Positions 7,176-19,460 of a stretch of DNA of 64,000 bases are shown here, one piece after another. Where the stretch lies: contig NZ_BLJG01000038.1 of the NCBI RefSeq assembly GCF_009932375.1, positions 20,236 through 84,235 on the forward strand, given 5' to 3'. Numbering within the stretch: position 1 is the first letter of the stretch; every line of letters begins with the position of its first letter. This DNA comes from Pseudomonas juntendi. Lineage in GTDB: Bacteria > Pseudomonadota > Gammaproteobacteria > Pseudomonadales > Pseudomonadaceae. Both the position numbers and the translations under genes were made by a program. The notes beneath the pieces are model-generated. The model had not been told where the DNA came from. It worked only from the letters and a program-made list of their open reading frames with translations, and did no database searches.

Positions 7176-7466
7176 TTAGGCGCCGCCGCTGCCCGAACCG
7201 CTGCCTTTCTCGGTTTTTTCCAGGCGCTCCAGCACTTTGCTGGTGATGGCGATGCATTCCTTGGTGTCACCCGAGGCCTGGGCAGCCTTGGCTTTGTCGA
7301 CGTGCTCGGTCACGGCTTTGTCCAGGCCTTCGGAGGTGGCGCCGGCGGTGGCCATGCTGTCGTCGATTTTTTGCAGGTTGATGGCGCACAGGTCGTCAGC
7401 AGCGAACACCGGCGAAGCCAGCAGGGTAGCGGCCGCGAACAGGGCCGAAAGCGCGGTACCTTTCAT
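7176..7466 (-). CDS. Small exported hypothetical protein (96 aa)
   Basis: The N-terminus (MKGTALSALFAAATLLASPVFA) is a clear Sec signal peptide with an AxA-type cleavage site, giving a mature protein of about 74 residues with two Cys (CAI, CIA) that may form a disulfide. The middle is helical and charged; the tail is Gly/Ser-rich (GSGSGSGGA). It is transcribed toward ssrA. No named domain is recognised, though similar short periplasmic proteins are common in Pseudomonas. GGAGACTCCC precedes ATG 7466. The 275 bases between its start and dld hold a degenerate REP pair. Confidence 0.75.
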   Translation of the reverse strand: MKGTALSALFAAATLLASPVFAADDLCAINLQKIDDSMATAGATSEGLDKAVTEHVDKAKAAQASGDTKECIAITSKVLERLEKTEKGSGSGSGGA

Positions 7467-7571
7467 GGGAGTCTCCTCTGGGGCCTCGGGAAGGTGGGCC
7501 TAAAGGATGGACCTTGGCAGTTTTGCAAGGGTTCAATCTTGTTCGTGCTCCGGGGGCGGGGTTGTTTGCGA

Positions 7572-7653
7572 GAGGGGGGCTTGCCCGCGAACACCGGCGT
7601 AGCAGGTGCCAGCTACCGCGCTGGGGTTTTCGCGGGCACGCCCGCTCCCACAC
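7572..7653. repeat. REP-type inverted pair
   Basis: GGGGGGCTTGCCCGCGAA and TTCGCGGGCACGCCCGCTCCCA face each other about 40 bases apart. They match the GCGGGCxxGCCCGC cores found again at 23649, 52711 and 59114. Confidence 0.8.
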
Positions 7654-7741
7654 AGGGCGCGTCGCGCTTACGGATTGAGTTCTCTTCGCGACAGCGCAGC
7701 CCGTTGGGCTGCGTTATCTCCCACAATGGATCGCGCAGGCT

Positions 7742-10552
<2,811 letters not shown>

Positions 10553-10627
10553 GCAGTCTCCTCGTGGGGCTGTGGCCTCTGCGTGCCACATGCCCCGGGT
10601 CTATCAGGCGGTCGTTGGTGCAGGCGC

Positions 10628-11773
10628 TCAGGCGCCCAGTTCGCGTACCAGGGAGTCGCGGGTGATTTCGCTGATGGTCTTGGCGCCGGTCAGCACCATG
10701 GCTACGCGCATTTCCTTCTCGAACAGCTCCAGCAGGTTTTTCACCCCGGCCTGGCCATGCACGGCCAGCGCATAGAGGAAGGCGCGGCCAATCAGCACGG
10801 TGTCGGCACCCAGGGCGATCATGCGTACCACATCCAGGCCGCTGCGAATGCCGGAGTCGGCGAGAATCTTCAAGTCACCTTTCACCGCATCGGCAATGGC
10901 CGGCAGGGCGCGGGCGCTGGACAGCACGCCATCGAGCTGGCGGCCACCGTGGTTGGACACGACGATGCCGTCGGCACCGAATTTGACCGCATCGCGGGCG
11001 TCATCGGCATCCAGGATGCCTTTGATGATCATCGGGCCATCCCAGAACTCGCGGATCCACTCCAGGTCCTTCCAGGAAATGGACGGGTCGAAGTTGTTGC
11101 CCAGCCAGCCGATATAGTCGGCCAGGCCGGTCGGGTTGCCCCGGTACTTGGAGATGTTGCCCAAATCGTGCGGGCGGCCCATCACGCCCACGTCCCAGGC
11201 CCACTCGGGGTGGGTCATGGCTTGCAGCACGCGGCGCAGCGGCCCGTGCTTGCCGCTCATGCCAGAGTGGGCGTCGCGGTAGCGGGCGCCGGGCACGGGC
11301 ATGTCCACGGTGAATACCAGGGTCTTGACCCCGGCCGCCTTGGCCCGCTCCAGGGCGTTGCGCATGAAGCCGCGGTCCTTGAGCACGTACAGCTGGAACC
11401 ACATGGGGCGGTCGATGGCTGGCGCCACTTCTTCGATCGGGCACACCGACACCGTAGACATGGTGAACGGTATGCCATGGGCCGCCGCCGCCCGCGCCGC
11501 CTGTACTTCGCCACGGCGGGCGTACATGCCGGTGAGGCCGACCGGGGCCAGGGCCACGGGCATGCTCAGGGTTTCGCCGAACAGTGTGGTCTGCAGGCTG
11601 AGCTCGGACATGTTCTTCAGCACGCGCTGGCGCAAGGCAATGCTTGCCAGGTCGGCGACGTTGTGGCGCAGCGTGTGCTCGGCGTAGGCACCGCCGTCGG
11701 CATAGTGGAACAGGAAAGGAGGCAGCTTGCGTTGGGCCGCGGCGCGATAGTCGGTAGAGGCAGAAATGATCAT
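10628..11773 (-). CDS. lldD: FMN-dependent L-lactate dehydrogenase
   Basis: 381 residues, the usual length of LldD. It begins [20 protein letters not shown] and shows the FMN-dependent alpha-hydroxy acid dehydrogenase signature [10 protein letters not shown] (about residues 275-284) with the catalytic His, plus [14 protein letters not shown] for phosphate binding and [20 protein letters not shown] near the N-terminus. It oxidises L-lactate to pyruvate at the inner membrane and feeds electrons to quinone. It lies between lldP (63 bases upstream) and dld (75 bases downstream) on the same strand, consistent with one operon. Confidence 0.95.
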   Translation of the reverse strand: MIISASTDYRAAAQRKLPPFLFHYADGGAYAEHTLRHNVADLASIALRQRVLKNMSELSLQTTLFGETLSMPVALAPVGLTGMYARRGEVQAARAAAAHGIPFTMSTVSVCPIEEVAPAIDRPMWFQLYVLKDRGFMRNALERAKAAGVKTLVFTVDMPVPGARYRDAHSGMSGKHGPLRRVLQAMTHPEWAWDVGVMGRPHDLGNISKYRGNPTGLADYIGWLGNNFDPSISWKDLEWIREFWDGPMIIKGILDADDARDAVKFGADGIVVSNHGGRQLDGVLSSARALPAIADAVKGDLKILADSGIRSGLDVVRMIALGADTVLIGRAFLYALAVHGQAGVKNLLELFEKEMRVAMVLTGAKTISEITRDSLVRELGA

Positions 11774-11836
11774 GGATTCTCGCAGCGTTGCTTGGGGGGT
11801 ATGCCAGGCGCCCGATGGCGCCCGGCCCCTTTCACT

Positions 11837-13507
11837 TTAGTGATGAACCAGCATGCCGGTCAGCCAGTAAGCCTGGATCAGGGTGATCAGGCCGACGATG
11901 GTGGCAAAGAACAGGCTGTGCTTGACGGTGAAGCGGAACAGGTCGGATTCCTTGCCGACCAGGCCGGTGGCGGCGCAGGCCACGGCGATCGATTGCGGCG
12001 AGATCATCTTGCCGGTCACGCCGCCGCTGGTGTTGGCCGCTACCAGCAGGGTGTCGTTGACCCCGATCTGGTGGGCAGTGGTGGCCTGCAGCGAGCTGAA
12101 CAGGGCGTTGGACGAGGTGTCCGACCCGGTCAGGAACACACCCAGCCAGCCAAGGAACGGCGAGAAGAACGGGAACGCCGCGCCAGTGCCGGCCAGCACC
12201 AGGGCCATGGTCGACGACATGCCCGAGTAGTTGGTGACGAAGGCGAAGGCCAGCACCATGCCGATCGACAGGATGGGCCAGCGCAGCTCCCAAAAGGTCT
12301 CTTTGAAAGTGGTAAGACCAGTTTTGAAATTGATTTTCAGCACCGCCATGGAGATCAGTGCCGAGAGGAAGATCGCGGTGCCGGTGGCGGAGATCGGGTC
12401 CAGCTTGAACACTGCGGGCATGGCGGTTGGCGCGGCCACGATCGGTGCGGTCTTGATCACCAGTTGGTCAAGGTGCGGGATGGCGAAGTTGAACACGAAG
12501 TTGTACATCGCGCCGCCCGGAGCGAAGGCTGCCTTGAACGGTTTCAGGGTCCAGATGGTGACCAGCACGGTCAGGATCAGGAACGGCGACCAGGCCTTGA
12601 AAATTTCGCCAAAGCTGTAAGGGCTTGGCTGGCTGCCGCTTGGCTGCACCACGGCGGCACCCACGCTGGCCTTGGCTTCGCCGAACGCGCGCTTGGGTTG
12701 CCACACTTTCAGGAACAGGGTGAGGCAGATCAGGCTGGCCAGGGCCGAGGTGATGTCTGGCAGCTCGGGGCCAATGAAGTTCGAGGTGAAGTACTGGGTC
12801 ACGGCAAAGCTCAGGCCGGCGACCAGGGCCGCAGGCCAGGTTTCTTTCACACCGCGCAGGCCGTCCATCATGAACACCAGCCAGAACGGCACGAACAGCG
12901 ACAGCAGCGGCAGCTGGCGGCCGGTCATGGCGCCGATGTGGAAGGCGTCGATACCGGTCACCTGGCCGGCCACGATGATCGGGATGCCCAGGGCGCCGAA
13001 GGCGACCGGTGCGGTGTTGGCGATCAGGCACAGGCCGGCGGCGTACAGTGGGTTGAAGCCCAGGCCGACCAGCAGTGCGGCGGTGATGGCCACCGGCGCG
13101 CCGAAGCCTGCTGCACCTTCCAGAAACGCGCCGAAGCAGAAGCCGATCAGCAGTACCTGCAGGCGCTGGTCGTCGGTGATCGACAGCACCGAGCTGCGGA
13201 TCACTTCGAACTGGCCGCTCTTGACCGTGAGTTTGTACAGGAACACCGCGGCAACGATGATCCAGGCAATTGGCCAAAGGCCGTAAAGGAAGCCGTAACC
13301 TGCGGCAGCCAGCGCCATGTCGACCGGCATCTGGAAGGCGAATATGGCCACCAGTACCGACAAGGCCAGGGTAATGCTACCCGCCACGTGGCCCTTCAGG
13401 CGGAACACGGCGAGGGCAAGGAAGAAGAACACGATGGGAATGACCGCCGCCAGTGCGGACAGGCCAAGACTACCAAGCGGGCTATAGAGTTGTTGCCAGG
13501 TTTGCAT
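11837..13507 (-). CDS. lldP: L-lactate permease
   Basis: 556 residues with about a dozen hydrophobic segments; contains [20 protein letters not shown] and [13 protein letters not shown], typical of the LctP family of lactate/glycolate symporters. It imports lactate across the inner membrane and is the first gene of the lldP-lldD-dld unit. The ATG 13507 is preceded by AGGGGCC; 17-24 bases further upstream lies AACAACAA (13524-13531), and an operator-like palindrome is at 13553-13569. A second TGGTAAGACCA core occurs inside the gene at 12310-12320. Confidence 0.95.
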   Translation of the reverse strand: MQTWQQLYSPLGSLGLSALAAVIPIVFFFLALAVFRLKGHVAGSITLALSVLVAIFAFQMPVDMALAAAGYGFLYGLWPIAWIIVAAVFLYKLTVKSGQFEVIRSSVLSITDDQRLQVLLIGFCFGAFLEGAAGFGAPVAITAALLVGLGFNPLYAAGLCLIANTAPVAFGALGIPIIVAGQVTGIDAFHIGAMTGRQLPLLSLFVPFWLVFMMDGLRGVKETWPAALVAGLSFAVTQYFTSNFIGPELPDITSALASLICLTLFLKVWQPKRAFGEAKASVGAAVVQPSGSQPSPYSFGEIFKAWSPFLILTVLVTIWTLKPFKAAFAPGGAMYNFVFNFAIPHLDQLVIKTAPIVAAPTAMPAVFKLDPISATGTAIFLSALISMAVLKINFKTGLTTFKETFWELRWPILSIGMVLAFAFVTNYSGMSSTMALVLAGTGAAFPFFSPFLGWLGVFLTGSDTSSNALFSSLQATTAHQIGVNDTLLVAANTSGGVTGKMISPQSIAVACAATGLVGKESDLFRFTVKHSLFFATIVGLITLIQAYWLTGMLVHH

Positions 13508-13523
13508 ATGGGGTGGCCCCTAA

Positions 13524-13531
13524 TTGTTGTT
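13524..13531 (-). promoter_or_regulatory. Hfq/Crc-type A-rich motif in the lldP leader
   Basis: On the minus strand the leader reads CCAACAACAATTAGGGG. AACAACAA matches the AAnAAnAA motif bound by Hfq with Crc near ribosome binding sites of catabolite-repressed Pseudomonas mRNAs. Its spacing to the ATG fits translational repression. Confidence 0.6.
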
Positions 13532-13552
13532 GGTCAGGCGCTGGCATTGGAT

Positions 13553-13569
13553 AATTGGTAAGACCAATT
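13553..13569. promoter_or_regulatory. LldR operator candidate
   Basis: AATTGGTAAGACCAATT is a perfect palindrome apart from its central bases and fits TNGT-N3-ACNA, the site class of FCD-domain GntR regulators such as LldR and PdhR. It lies between the divergent lldP and lldR genes. Confidence 0.75.
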
Positions 13570-13763
13570 TACAATGGCTGGTCGCTAGGTTAAAAGCGCT
13601 GTCGTGGGTGTGTCAATTTGTCCCGTGCAAAACTTTGGTCGCGTGCCGATGAGTGGGCAGCTGATGTGCCGGGAAAATCGTGGCCTGGTGGGTGTTCGCG
13701 CGCTCTGGATCGGCGAGAATAGGCACCCCCCTGGTGTGTGCCGGGGTTTGTGGAGAGCATGTG

Positions 13764-14531
13764 ATGGTTTTTGATCAGGTTCGCCAACGGCGCCTGTCCG
13801 ACGACATCGTCGATCGGTTGGAAGCGATGATTCTGGAGGGCACCCTCACGTCGGGGCAGCGGCTGCCCGCCGAGCGTGCGCTTGCCGAACAGTTCGGCGT
13901 GTCGCGCCCGTCACTGCGTGAGGCGATCCAGAAGCTGGTGGCCAAGGGCTTGTTGGTCAGCCGGCAGGGGGGCGGCAACTTTGTCGCCGAGTCGCTGGGG
14001 TCCACCTTTAGTGACCCGCTGTTGCAGTTGCTGGAGCACAGCCCCGAGGCCCAGCGCGACCTGCTCGAGTTTCGCCATACACTGGAGGCGTCTTGTGCGT
14101 ATTACGCGGCGCAGCGCGCTACCGAGCCAGACCGGGCGCGGCTGAAGGCGGCGTTCGACACGCTGCAGGACTGCTACGCCAGGGTCGATGAGGTGACCCG
14201 GGCCGAGGAGGGCGCGGCCGATGCGCGCTTCCACCTGGCAATTGCCGAGGCCAGCCATAACGCGGTGCTGTTGCACACCATTCGTGGCCTGTTCGACCTG
14301 CTCAAGCGCAACGTGGTGACCAACATCGGTGGCATGTACCAGCAGCGGACCGAGACCCGCGACATGCTGATCAGCCAGCACCGCGAGCTGTACCTGGCGA
14401 TTGTCGAAGGCAGGGCGGAGGAGGCGCGAGAGGTGTCCAGCCGGCACATTCTGTATGTGCAGGAAGTGCTGGAAGAAGCGCATGAGGAGGCGCAGCGGGT
14501 GGCGCGGGCGGAGCGGCGTAGCGGGCGCTGA
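13764..14531 (+). CDS. lldR: GntR/FCD-family lactate regulator
   Basis: 255 residues from ATG 13764 (a GTG at 13761 is directly upstream; GGAGAG lies about eight bases before). The N-terminal winged helix has LAEQFGVSRPSLREAIQKL and GLLVSRQGGGNFV; the C-terminal FCD ligand-binding domain shows ARFHLAIAEASHN with His residues that usually hold a metal. By family and by divergent position to lldP it should repress the lactate genes until lactate binds. It also probably controls its own transcription through the shared intergenic operator at 13553-13569. Confidence 0.9.
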   Translation: MVFDQVRQRRLSDDIVDRLEAMILEGTLTSGQRLPAERALAEQFGVSRPSLREAIQKLVAKGLLVSRQGGGNFVAESLGSTFSDPLLQLLEHSPEAQRDLLEFRHTLEASCAYYAAQRATEPDRARLKAAFDTLQDCYARVDEVTRAEEGAADARFHLAIAEASHNAVLLHTIRGLFDLLKRNVVTNIGGMYQQRTETRDMLISQHRELYLAIVEGRAEEAREVSSRHILYVQEVLEEAHEEAQRVARAERRSGR

Positions 14532-14560
14532 CTCGGTCTCTTCATGCATGTGCGGTTAAT

Positions 14561-14674
14561 GTGGGAGCGGCCTTGTGTCGCGATGGGCTGCGAAGCGGCC
14601 CCTGGGCTTCGGCAATGAGCCGAGATTGCTGGGGCTGCTTCGCAGCCCATCGCGACACAAGGCCGCTCCTACAC
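14561..14674. repeat. REP inverted pair (BIME)
   Basis: Two arms of about 42 bases, each reading GAGCGGCCTTGTGTCGCGAT then GGGCTGCGAAGC, face each other with about 25 bases between. The same unit recurs at 29323-29438. It lies between convergent lldR and smpB and may serve as a transcription barrier. Confidence 0.9.
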
Positions 14675-14700
14675 TGACCGCGCTGATGACAAAGAAGATT

Positions 14701-15183
14701 TTAGTCTTCCTTGCCCTTGTTGCGCACCGCCCGCTGCAGCTCGCGGTTGGAATCGCGTTCGCGCACGGTGTCGCGCTTGTCGAATTCCTTCTTGCCCTTG
14801 CCCAGTGCAATTTCGCACTTGATCAGGTGCTTGCTCCAGTACAGCGACAACGCCACGCAGGTGTAACCCTTTTGCGCCACCGCCGCTTCCAGGCGCTCAA
14901 GCTCGCGCTTGTTCAGCAGCAGCTTGCGCGTGCGCATCGGGTCGGCGATCACGTGGGTGCTGGCCGTGGTCAGCGGGGTGATGTGGCTGCCGAACAGCCA
15001 GGCCTCACCGTCCTTGAGCAGCACGTAGCTGTCCACGAGGTGCGCCTTGCCGGCTCGCAGGCTTTTTACTTCCCAACCGGACAGGACCAGCCCGGCCTCG
15101 AACTTGTGTTCGATGAAGTAATCGTGTCGCGCTTTTTTGTTCTGCGCGATGGTCCCGGTCGGATGTTTCTTTTGTTTAGCCAT
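14701..15183 (-). CDS. smpB: SsrA-binding protein
   Basis: 160 residues, the usual length. It begins [25 protein letters not shown] and contains [17 protein letters not shown] and [12 protein letters not shown], the OB-fold segments that bind the tmRNA tRNA-like domain. The basic C-terminal tail ([21 protein letters not shown]) is the part that enters the mRNA channel of the ribosome. It works with the ssrA RNA at 6678-7076. It is divergent from ratA. Confidence 0.97.
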   Translation of the reverse strand: MAKQKKHPTGTIAQNKKARHDYFIEHKFEAGLVLSGWEVKSLRAGKAHLVDSYVLLKDGEAWLFGSHITPLTTASTHVIADPMRTRKLLLNKRELERLEAAVAQKGYTCVALSLYWSKHLIKCEIALGKGKKEFDKRDTVRERDSNRELQRAVRNKGKED

Positions 15184-15346
15184 AGGGCCGGCATTATAGG
15201 CAAGACCGTGCGTCGTTCGCTATGGGATTTCGGTGTGCTTGAGCCACCGCAATGAATACCGGACAATACAAGCCCTGTCCTGCCGACAGAATCTGTTTTT
15301 GGCACGCTGCGAAGCGCCGCCACCCAGCCTTGGAAGTGACGCCTGG

Positions 15347-15781
15347 ATGACTACCCATATTCAACGCTCCGCCCTGCTGCCATACCCCGCCCAGGCGCTC
15401 TACGATCTGGTCAACGACGTGGCCAGCTACCCGCAGTTCCTGCCGTGGTGCTCGGCCGCGACGGTGATCGACAGCAGCGAAACGCACATGCGTGCCAAGC
15501 TCGAAGTGGCCAAGGGCGGCATGAGCCAGCACTTTGTGACGCGCAACGTGCTGGTGCCCGGGCAGTCCATCGAAATGAACCTGGAGGAAGGCCCCTTTAC
15601 CCAATTGCATGGGGTGTGGGTGTTCAAGCCTTTGGGCGACAAGGCCTGCAAAATCAGCCTGGACCTGTCGTTCGACTATGCCGGGCCCATTGTGCGTGCC
15701 ACGTTGGGGCCGCTGTTCAACCAGGCGGCGAACACCCTGGTCGATGCGTTCTGCCAGCGTGCCAAGCAGCTGAACGGCTGA
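15347..15781 (+). CDS. ratA: RatA-like START/SRPBCC protein (ubiquinone-binding)
   Basis: 144 residues from ATG 15347 (MTTHIQRSALLPYPAQALY). The sequence LVNDVASYPQFLPWCSAATV and the end LGPLFNQAANTLVDAFCQRA are typical of the Coq10/RatA polyketide cyclase-like family. In E. coli RatA was described as a ribosome-association toxin, while the family is also linked to coenzyme Q binding; which role holds here is not visible. It is divergent from smpB and convergent with bamE, with a strong shared terminator at 15793-15833, the common arrangement in gammaproteobacteria (smpB-ratA-bamE). Confidence 0.9.
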   Translation: MTTHIQRSALLPYPAQALYDLVNDVASYPQFLPWCSAATVIDSSETHMRAKLEVAKGGMSQHFVTRNVLVPGQSIEMNLEEGPFTQLHGVWVFKPLGDKACKISLDLSFDYAGPIVRATLGPLFNQAANTLVDAFCQRAKQLNG

Positions 15782-15792
15782 TCAGGCAGGCA

Positions 15793-15833
15793 GCAACAAA
15801 AAAGCCCGGAACAAGTCCGGGCTTTTTTGTTGC
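15793..15833. terminator. Bidirectional terminator between ratA and bamE
   Basis: Perfect 18-base arms (AAAAAAGCCCGGA ... TCCGGGCTTTTTT) around ACAAG. A-tract on one side and T-tract on the other make it work for both converging genes. Confidence 0.95.
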
Positions 15834-15839
15834 TTTCGA

Positions 15840-16376
15840 TTACCGGGTTTCCAGCGGTGCTGGCGTAGGCACCGGGGTGGTCTCGATGGTATCGATTTCG
15901 CGCTGGATGGCCTCTTCGGTCGAACCAGGCTTGGCAGGTTGCTCCGCAGGTTGCGTGGCGGGCTGCTCGGTTTGGCCTGGCTCGGTGCCGGGGCTGACCG
16001 TGGTATCGCTGCTGCCACCCAGAATTTCCTGGTCGCGGCTAACGCCTGGCATAAAGTCGCCAGACAGGCTGACCAGTTGGTCGCTGTCGTTGAAGAAAAT
16101 GCTCATGCGCTCCTGCTGGCGTTGGCCGCCACCAGGCTGCAGGCTGTACAGGTAATCCCAACGGTTGGTGTTGAAAGTGTCCTGAATCAGCGGGTTGCCC
16201 ATGATAAACCGCACTTGCCGTCGGGTCATTCCCGGGCGCAATTGGTCTATCATGTCCTGCGTGACGACATTGCCCTGCTGGATGTCGATTTTGTAAACCC
16301 CGGGAAACGAGCAACCGGCGAGTGCGAGCAGTCCCGCGAGGGCGAGGCTGTTTAGCAAGAGCTTGGTGTTTTGCAT
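15840..16376 (-). CDS. bamE: Outer-membrane assembly lipoprotein BamE (OmlA/SmpA)
   Basis: 178 residues from ATG 16376. A lipoprotein signal ([18 protein letters not shown], lipidated Cys 22) is followed by the SmpA/OmlA domain with [20 protein letters not shown] and [13 protein letters not shown]. BamE is a lipoprotein of the BAM complex inserting beta-barrel proteins in the outer membrane. The C-terminal third is a Pro/Thr/Gln-rich tail ([17 protein letters not shown]) absent from the shorter E. coli protein (about 113 residues) and probably disordered. It is divergent from fur with 97 bases between starts. Confidence 0.93.
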   Translation of the reverse strand: MQNTKLLLNSLALAGLLALAGCSFPGVYKIDIQQGNVVTQDMIDQLRPGMTRRQVRFIMGNPLIQDTFNTNRWDYLYSLQPGGGQRQQERMSIFFNDSDQLVSLSGDFMPGVSRDQEILGGSSDTTVSPGTEPGQTEQPATQPAEQPAKPGSTEEAIQREIDTIETTPVPTPAPLETR

Positions 16377-16473
16377 CGGTGGGCGACTTCCACTATCTTG
16401 GCTGGACAACGTAAACCCCGATCATACCCGTATTAAGAGAAGCTGCGAAGCAGCATCGGCGAGAAAGCTGACC

Positions 16474-16878
16474 ATGGTTGAAAATAGCGAATTACGCAAA
16501 GCCGGTCTCAAGGTAACCCTGCCTCGAGTCAAGATCCTTCAGATGCTCGACTCTGCCGAGCAGCGTCACATGAGCGCCGAGGATGTCTACAAGGCGCTGA
16601 TGGAGGCTGGCGAGGACGTTGGCCTGGCTACCGTGTACCGCGTACTGACCCAGTTCGAAGCGGCGGGTCTGGTGGTTCGCCACAACTTCGACGGCGGTCA
16701 TGCGGTATTCGAACTGGCCGATGGCGGTCACCACGACCATATGGTCGACGTGGATACCAGTGAAGTCATCGAGTTCATGGACGCCGCCATCGAGAAGCGT
16801 CAGCGTGAAATCGTGGAGGAACACGGTTTCGAGCTGGTGGACCACAATCTGGTCCTGTACGTGCGTAAGAAGAAGTAA
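16474..16878 (+). CDS. fur: Ferric uptake regulator
   Basis: 134 residues from ATG 16474 (MVENSELRKAGLKVTLPRV). The winged helix includes DVGLATVYRVLTQFEAAGLV; metal ligands appear as H32/E80-region residues and GGHHDHM (86-90). It represses iron uptake genes when bound to Fe(II). The protein contains no cysteine at all: where many Fur proteins have a CVxC structural zinc site, this one reads MVDVD. Divergent bamE-fur is a conserved Pseudomonas arrangement. A hairpin terminator follows at 16901. Confidence 0.97.
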   Translation: MVENSELRKAGLKVTLPRVKILQMLDSAEQRHMSAEDVYKALMEAGEDVGLATVYRVLTQFEAAGLVVRHNFDGGHAVFELADGGHHDHMVDVDTSEVIEFMDAAIEKRQREIVEEHGFELVDHNLVLYVRKKK

Positions 16879-16900
16879 CGATTCAATCGTTATGGACAGC

Positions 16901-16924
16901 AAAGGCGACCTTCGGGTCGCCTTT
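16901..16924 (+). terminator. fur terminator
   Basis: AAAGGCGACC-TTCG-GGTCGCCTTT with a stable UUCG tetraloop, followed by GTGCTTTTTGG, 23 bases after the fur stop. Confidence 0.85.
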
Positions 16925-16966
16925 GTGCTTTTTGGGGTCTTGAGGTTTTGAGGGCGACGCTGGCCC

Positions 16967-17009
16967 TTGTGGGAGCGGCCTTATGTCGCGAAAAGGCCGC
17001 TCCTAACAA
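16967..17009. repeat. Compact REP palindrome
   Basis: TTGTGGGAGCGGCCTT and AAGGCCGCTCCTAACAA flank ATGTCGCGAA. It lies between convergent fur and recN. The same compact form occurs at 46705-46746. Confidence 0.85.
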
Positions 17010-17036
17010 GGCGCGCGCCGGGCTTGTATGGCGGCA

Positions 17037-18710
17037 TTAAGCCTTGCTGGTGACCACCATCTTGCGCGCATGCGCCAGGGATTCCTTCGTGAGGTCGATG
17101 CCGCCCAGCATGCGTGCGACTTCTTCCACGCGCTCGCGCTTGCCCAGGCTAGCCACGGCGGTATGGGTGGTGTCGCTGTTGCGCACCTTGTGCACGAACA
17201 GGTGGTGGTGCCCCTGCGCTGCCACCTGCGGCAGGTGGGTCACGGTCAGCACCTGGCCGCGCTCACCCAGCCGGCGCAGCAACTGGCCGACGATTTCTGC
17301 GGTGGGCCCGCCGATACCCACATCCACTTCGTCGAATACCAGCGTGGGAATGCGCGAGGTCTGTGCCGTGATCACCTGGATCGCCAGGCTGATGCGCGAC
17401 AGTTCGCCACCCGACGCAACCTTGGCCAGGCCCTTGAGTGGCTGCCCCGGGTTGGCGCTGACCAGCAGCTCGATCTGCTCCAGGCCATGCGGCGAGAGTT
17501 CCGTACCCTCGTGCGGGGTCAGCTCGATACGGAAGCGCCCGCCAGGCATGCCCAGGCGCTGGATTTCCTGTTCCACCGCCACCGCCAACTGCTGGGCGGC
17601 CTGCCGGCGCAGGGCGCTGAGTTCGCTGGCCCGCTCTTTATAGTGCTGGGCGTACGCAGCCAGCTCTTCGCCCAGCTGTTCAATCGATTCATCGCTGGCG
17701 TTCAGGCCTTCCAGCTCTTCCATCAGTTGCTGCTGCAGGTGGGGCAGCTCGGTCGGGTGCACACGGTGTTTGCGCGCCAGGGTATAGATGGTGTCGAGGC
17801 GCTCCTCCAGTGCTTGCAGGCGCATCGGGTCGGCATCGAAGTTGTCCAGGAAGCGGTTGAGCTCACCCACCGCTTCTTCAACCTGGATCTGCGCGCTGGC
17901 GATCAGGTTGGCCGCCTCGGTCAGCGCCTTGGGCGACTGGGTGGCGGCGCCCAGGCGGTTGAGGCTGGCGGTGAGGGCGCTGAGCACGTTGCCCGAATCG
18001 CTTTCGCTGCACTGGTCGATGACCTGGCGGCAGATACCGAACAGGGCTTCGGCGCTGGTCAGGTTCTTGTGTTCCTGCTCCAGCTGTTCCAGCTCGTGCT
18101 CGCCGAGGGCGAGGTTGTCCAGCTCTTCCAGCTGGTAGCTGAGCAGTTGATGGCGGGCGCGCTGCTCGTCACCGGAGTTGGACAGGCGCTCCAGTTCCAG
18201 GCGGGTTTGCTGCCAGCGTTTGGCGGCCAGTTGCACCTGGCGGGCCAGGTCGACAGCACCGGCGTACTCGTCTAGCAGGCGGCGGTGGGTGTCGGTTTTC
18301 AGCAGCGACTGGTGCTCATGCTGGCTGTGGATGTCGATCAGCAGTTCGCCCAGGGCCTTGAGGTCGCCGAGCGGGCACGGGGTGCCGTTGATGTAGCCCC
18401 GGCTGCGCCCTTCGGCGGTGATGACCCGGCGCAAAATGCACAGGCCGTCGCTGTCCATGTCGCGCTCGGCCAGCCAGGTGTGCGCCTCGGGGATGTCCAC
18501 CAGGTCGAAGGTGGCCAGGATATCGGCCTTGTCGGTGCCAGGGCGCACCACGCCGCTGTCGGCCCGGTCGCCCAGGGCCAGGCCGAGGGCGTCGAGCATG
18601 ATCGATTTGCCAGCGCCGGTTTCGCCCGTGATGACGGACATGCCGCGGGCGATTTCGAGGTCGAGGTGTTCGACGATGGCGTAGTTGTGAATGGACAGGT
18701 GCACCAGCAT
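17037..18710 (-). CDS. recN: DNA repair protein RecN
   Basis: 557 residues. An SMC-like ATPase: N-terminal Walker A GETGAGKS (about 28-35), a long coiled coil in the middle (about 150-370), and C-terminal LSRISLAIQVI signature with Walker B TLVFDEVDVGIGG (about 455-468). It acts in double-strand break repair. It is divergent from grpE, with 192 bases between. Upstream TATACAGTACTTTTTTCGGG contains only half of a LexA-type box, so SOS control cannot be claimed from sequence alone. Confidence 0.95.
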   Translation of the reverse strand: MLVHLSIHNYAIVEHLDLEIARGMSVITGETGAGKSIMLDALGLALGDRADSGVVRPGTDKADILATFDLVDIPEAHTWLAERDMDSDGLCILRRVITAEGRSRGYINGTPCPLGDLKALGELLIDIHSQHEHQSLLKTDTHRRLLDEYAGAVDLARQVQLAAKRWQQTRLELERLSNSGDEQRARHQLLSYQLEELDNLALGEHELEQLEQEHKNLTSAEALFGICRQVIDQCSESDSGNVLSALTASLNRLGAATQSPKALTEAANLIASAQIQVEEAVGELNRFLDNFDADPMRLQALEERLDTIYTLARKHRVHPTELPHLQQQLMEELEGLNASDESIEQLGEELAAYAQHYKERASELSALRRQAAQQLAVAVEQEIQRLGMPGGRFRIELTPHEGTELSPHGLEQIELLVSANPGQPLKGLAKVASGGELSRISLAIQVITAQTSRIPTLVFDEVDVGIGGPTAEIVGQLLRRLGERGQVLTVTHLPQVAAQGHHHLFVHKVRNSDTTHTAVASLGKRERVEEVARMLGGIDLTKESLAHARKMVVTSKA

Positions 18711-18816
18711 GGGGGCGGCTCCCGAAAAGTCAGGTCTGGTTATTTATACAGTACTTTTTTCGGGCCTGCCAATGCCTCTTGGCGGATTCTGTTTGTGCCT
18801 GAAAACCCGCTTGCCC

Positions 18817-18845
18817 CTTGAAGCTGGTTTTTCCGGCCCCATATA
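18817..18845 (+). promoter_or_regulatory. Sigma-32 type heat-shock promoter of grpE
   Basis: CTTGAAG (18817-18823), a 14-base spacer, then CCCATATA (18838-18845), nearly identical to the sigma-32 consensus CTTGAAA-N13/14-CCCATNTA. It sits 58 bases before the grpE start. Confidence 0.9.
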
Positions 18846-18902
18846 GCCGACAACCAAGGCGAGCCTGGCTCGCAGTCCACAAAATTGCGCAGGAGAGACC
18901 CC

Positions 18903-19460
18903 ATGGCTGACGAACAGCTGAACGAAAAAGACCTTAATGTTGAAGAAACCGGTGCCCAAGCCACTGCGGATGCCCGTGTTCTGGAACTCGAGGAACAGCT
19001 GGCCGCCGCCAAGGACCAATCGCTGCGCGCCGTGGCCGACTTGCAGAACGTGCGCCGCCGCGCCGAGCAGGATGTCGAGAAAGCCCACAAGTTCGCCCTG
19101 GAGAAGTTCTCCAGCGACCTGCTGCCGGTGATCGACAGCCTGGAACTGGCCCTGGCCCACTCCAGCGCCGAGGATGAAAACGTCAAGCAGATCCGCGAAG
19201 GCGTGGAACTGACCCTGAAAATGTTCCAGGACACCCTCAAGCGCTACAACCTCGAAGCGGTCGACCCGCATGGCCAGCCGTTCAACCCTGAGCACCACCA
19301 GGCCATGGCCATGCAGGAAAGCGCTGACGTAGAGCCTAACAGCGTGTTGAACGTGTTCCAGAAGGGCTACCTGCTCAACGGCCGCCTGCTGCGCCCCGCC
19401 ATGGTGGTGGTCAGCAAGGCGCCGAGCGCGGCGCAACCCTCGATCAATGAAAAGGCTTGA
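18903..19460 (+). CDS. grpE: Nucleotide exchange factor GrpE
   Basis: 185 residues from ATG 18903, with GGAGAG upstream. The N-terminal coiled coil ([30 protein letters not shown] region) precedes the C-terminal beta domain ending [16 protein letters not shown], the usual GrpE signature region ([29 protein letters not shown]). It releases ADP from DnaK. It is followed after 101 bases by dnaK, which has its own heat-shock promoter overlapping the grpE stop codon. Confidence 0.97.
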   Translation: MADEQLNEKDLNVEETGAQATADARVLELEEQLAAAKDQSLRAVADLQNVRRRAEQDVEKAHKFALEKFSSDLLPVIDSLELALAHSSAEDENVKQIREGVELTLKMFQDTLKRYNLEAVDPHGQPFNPEHHQAMAMQESADVEPNSVLNVFQKGYLLNGRLLRPAMVVVSKAPSAAQPSINEKA

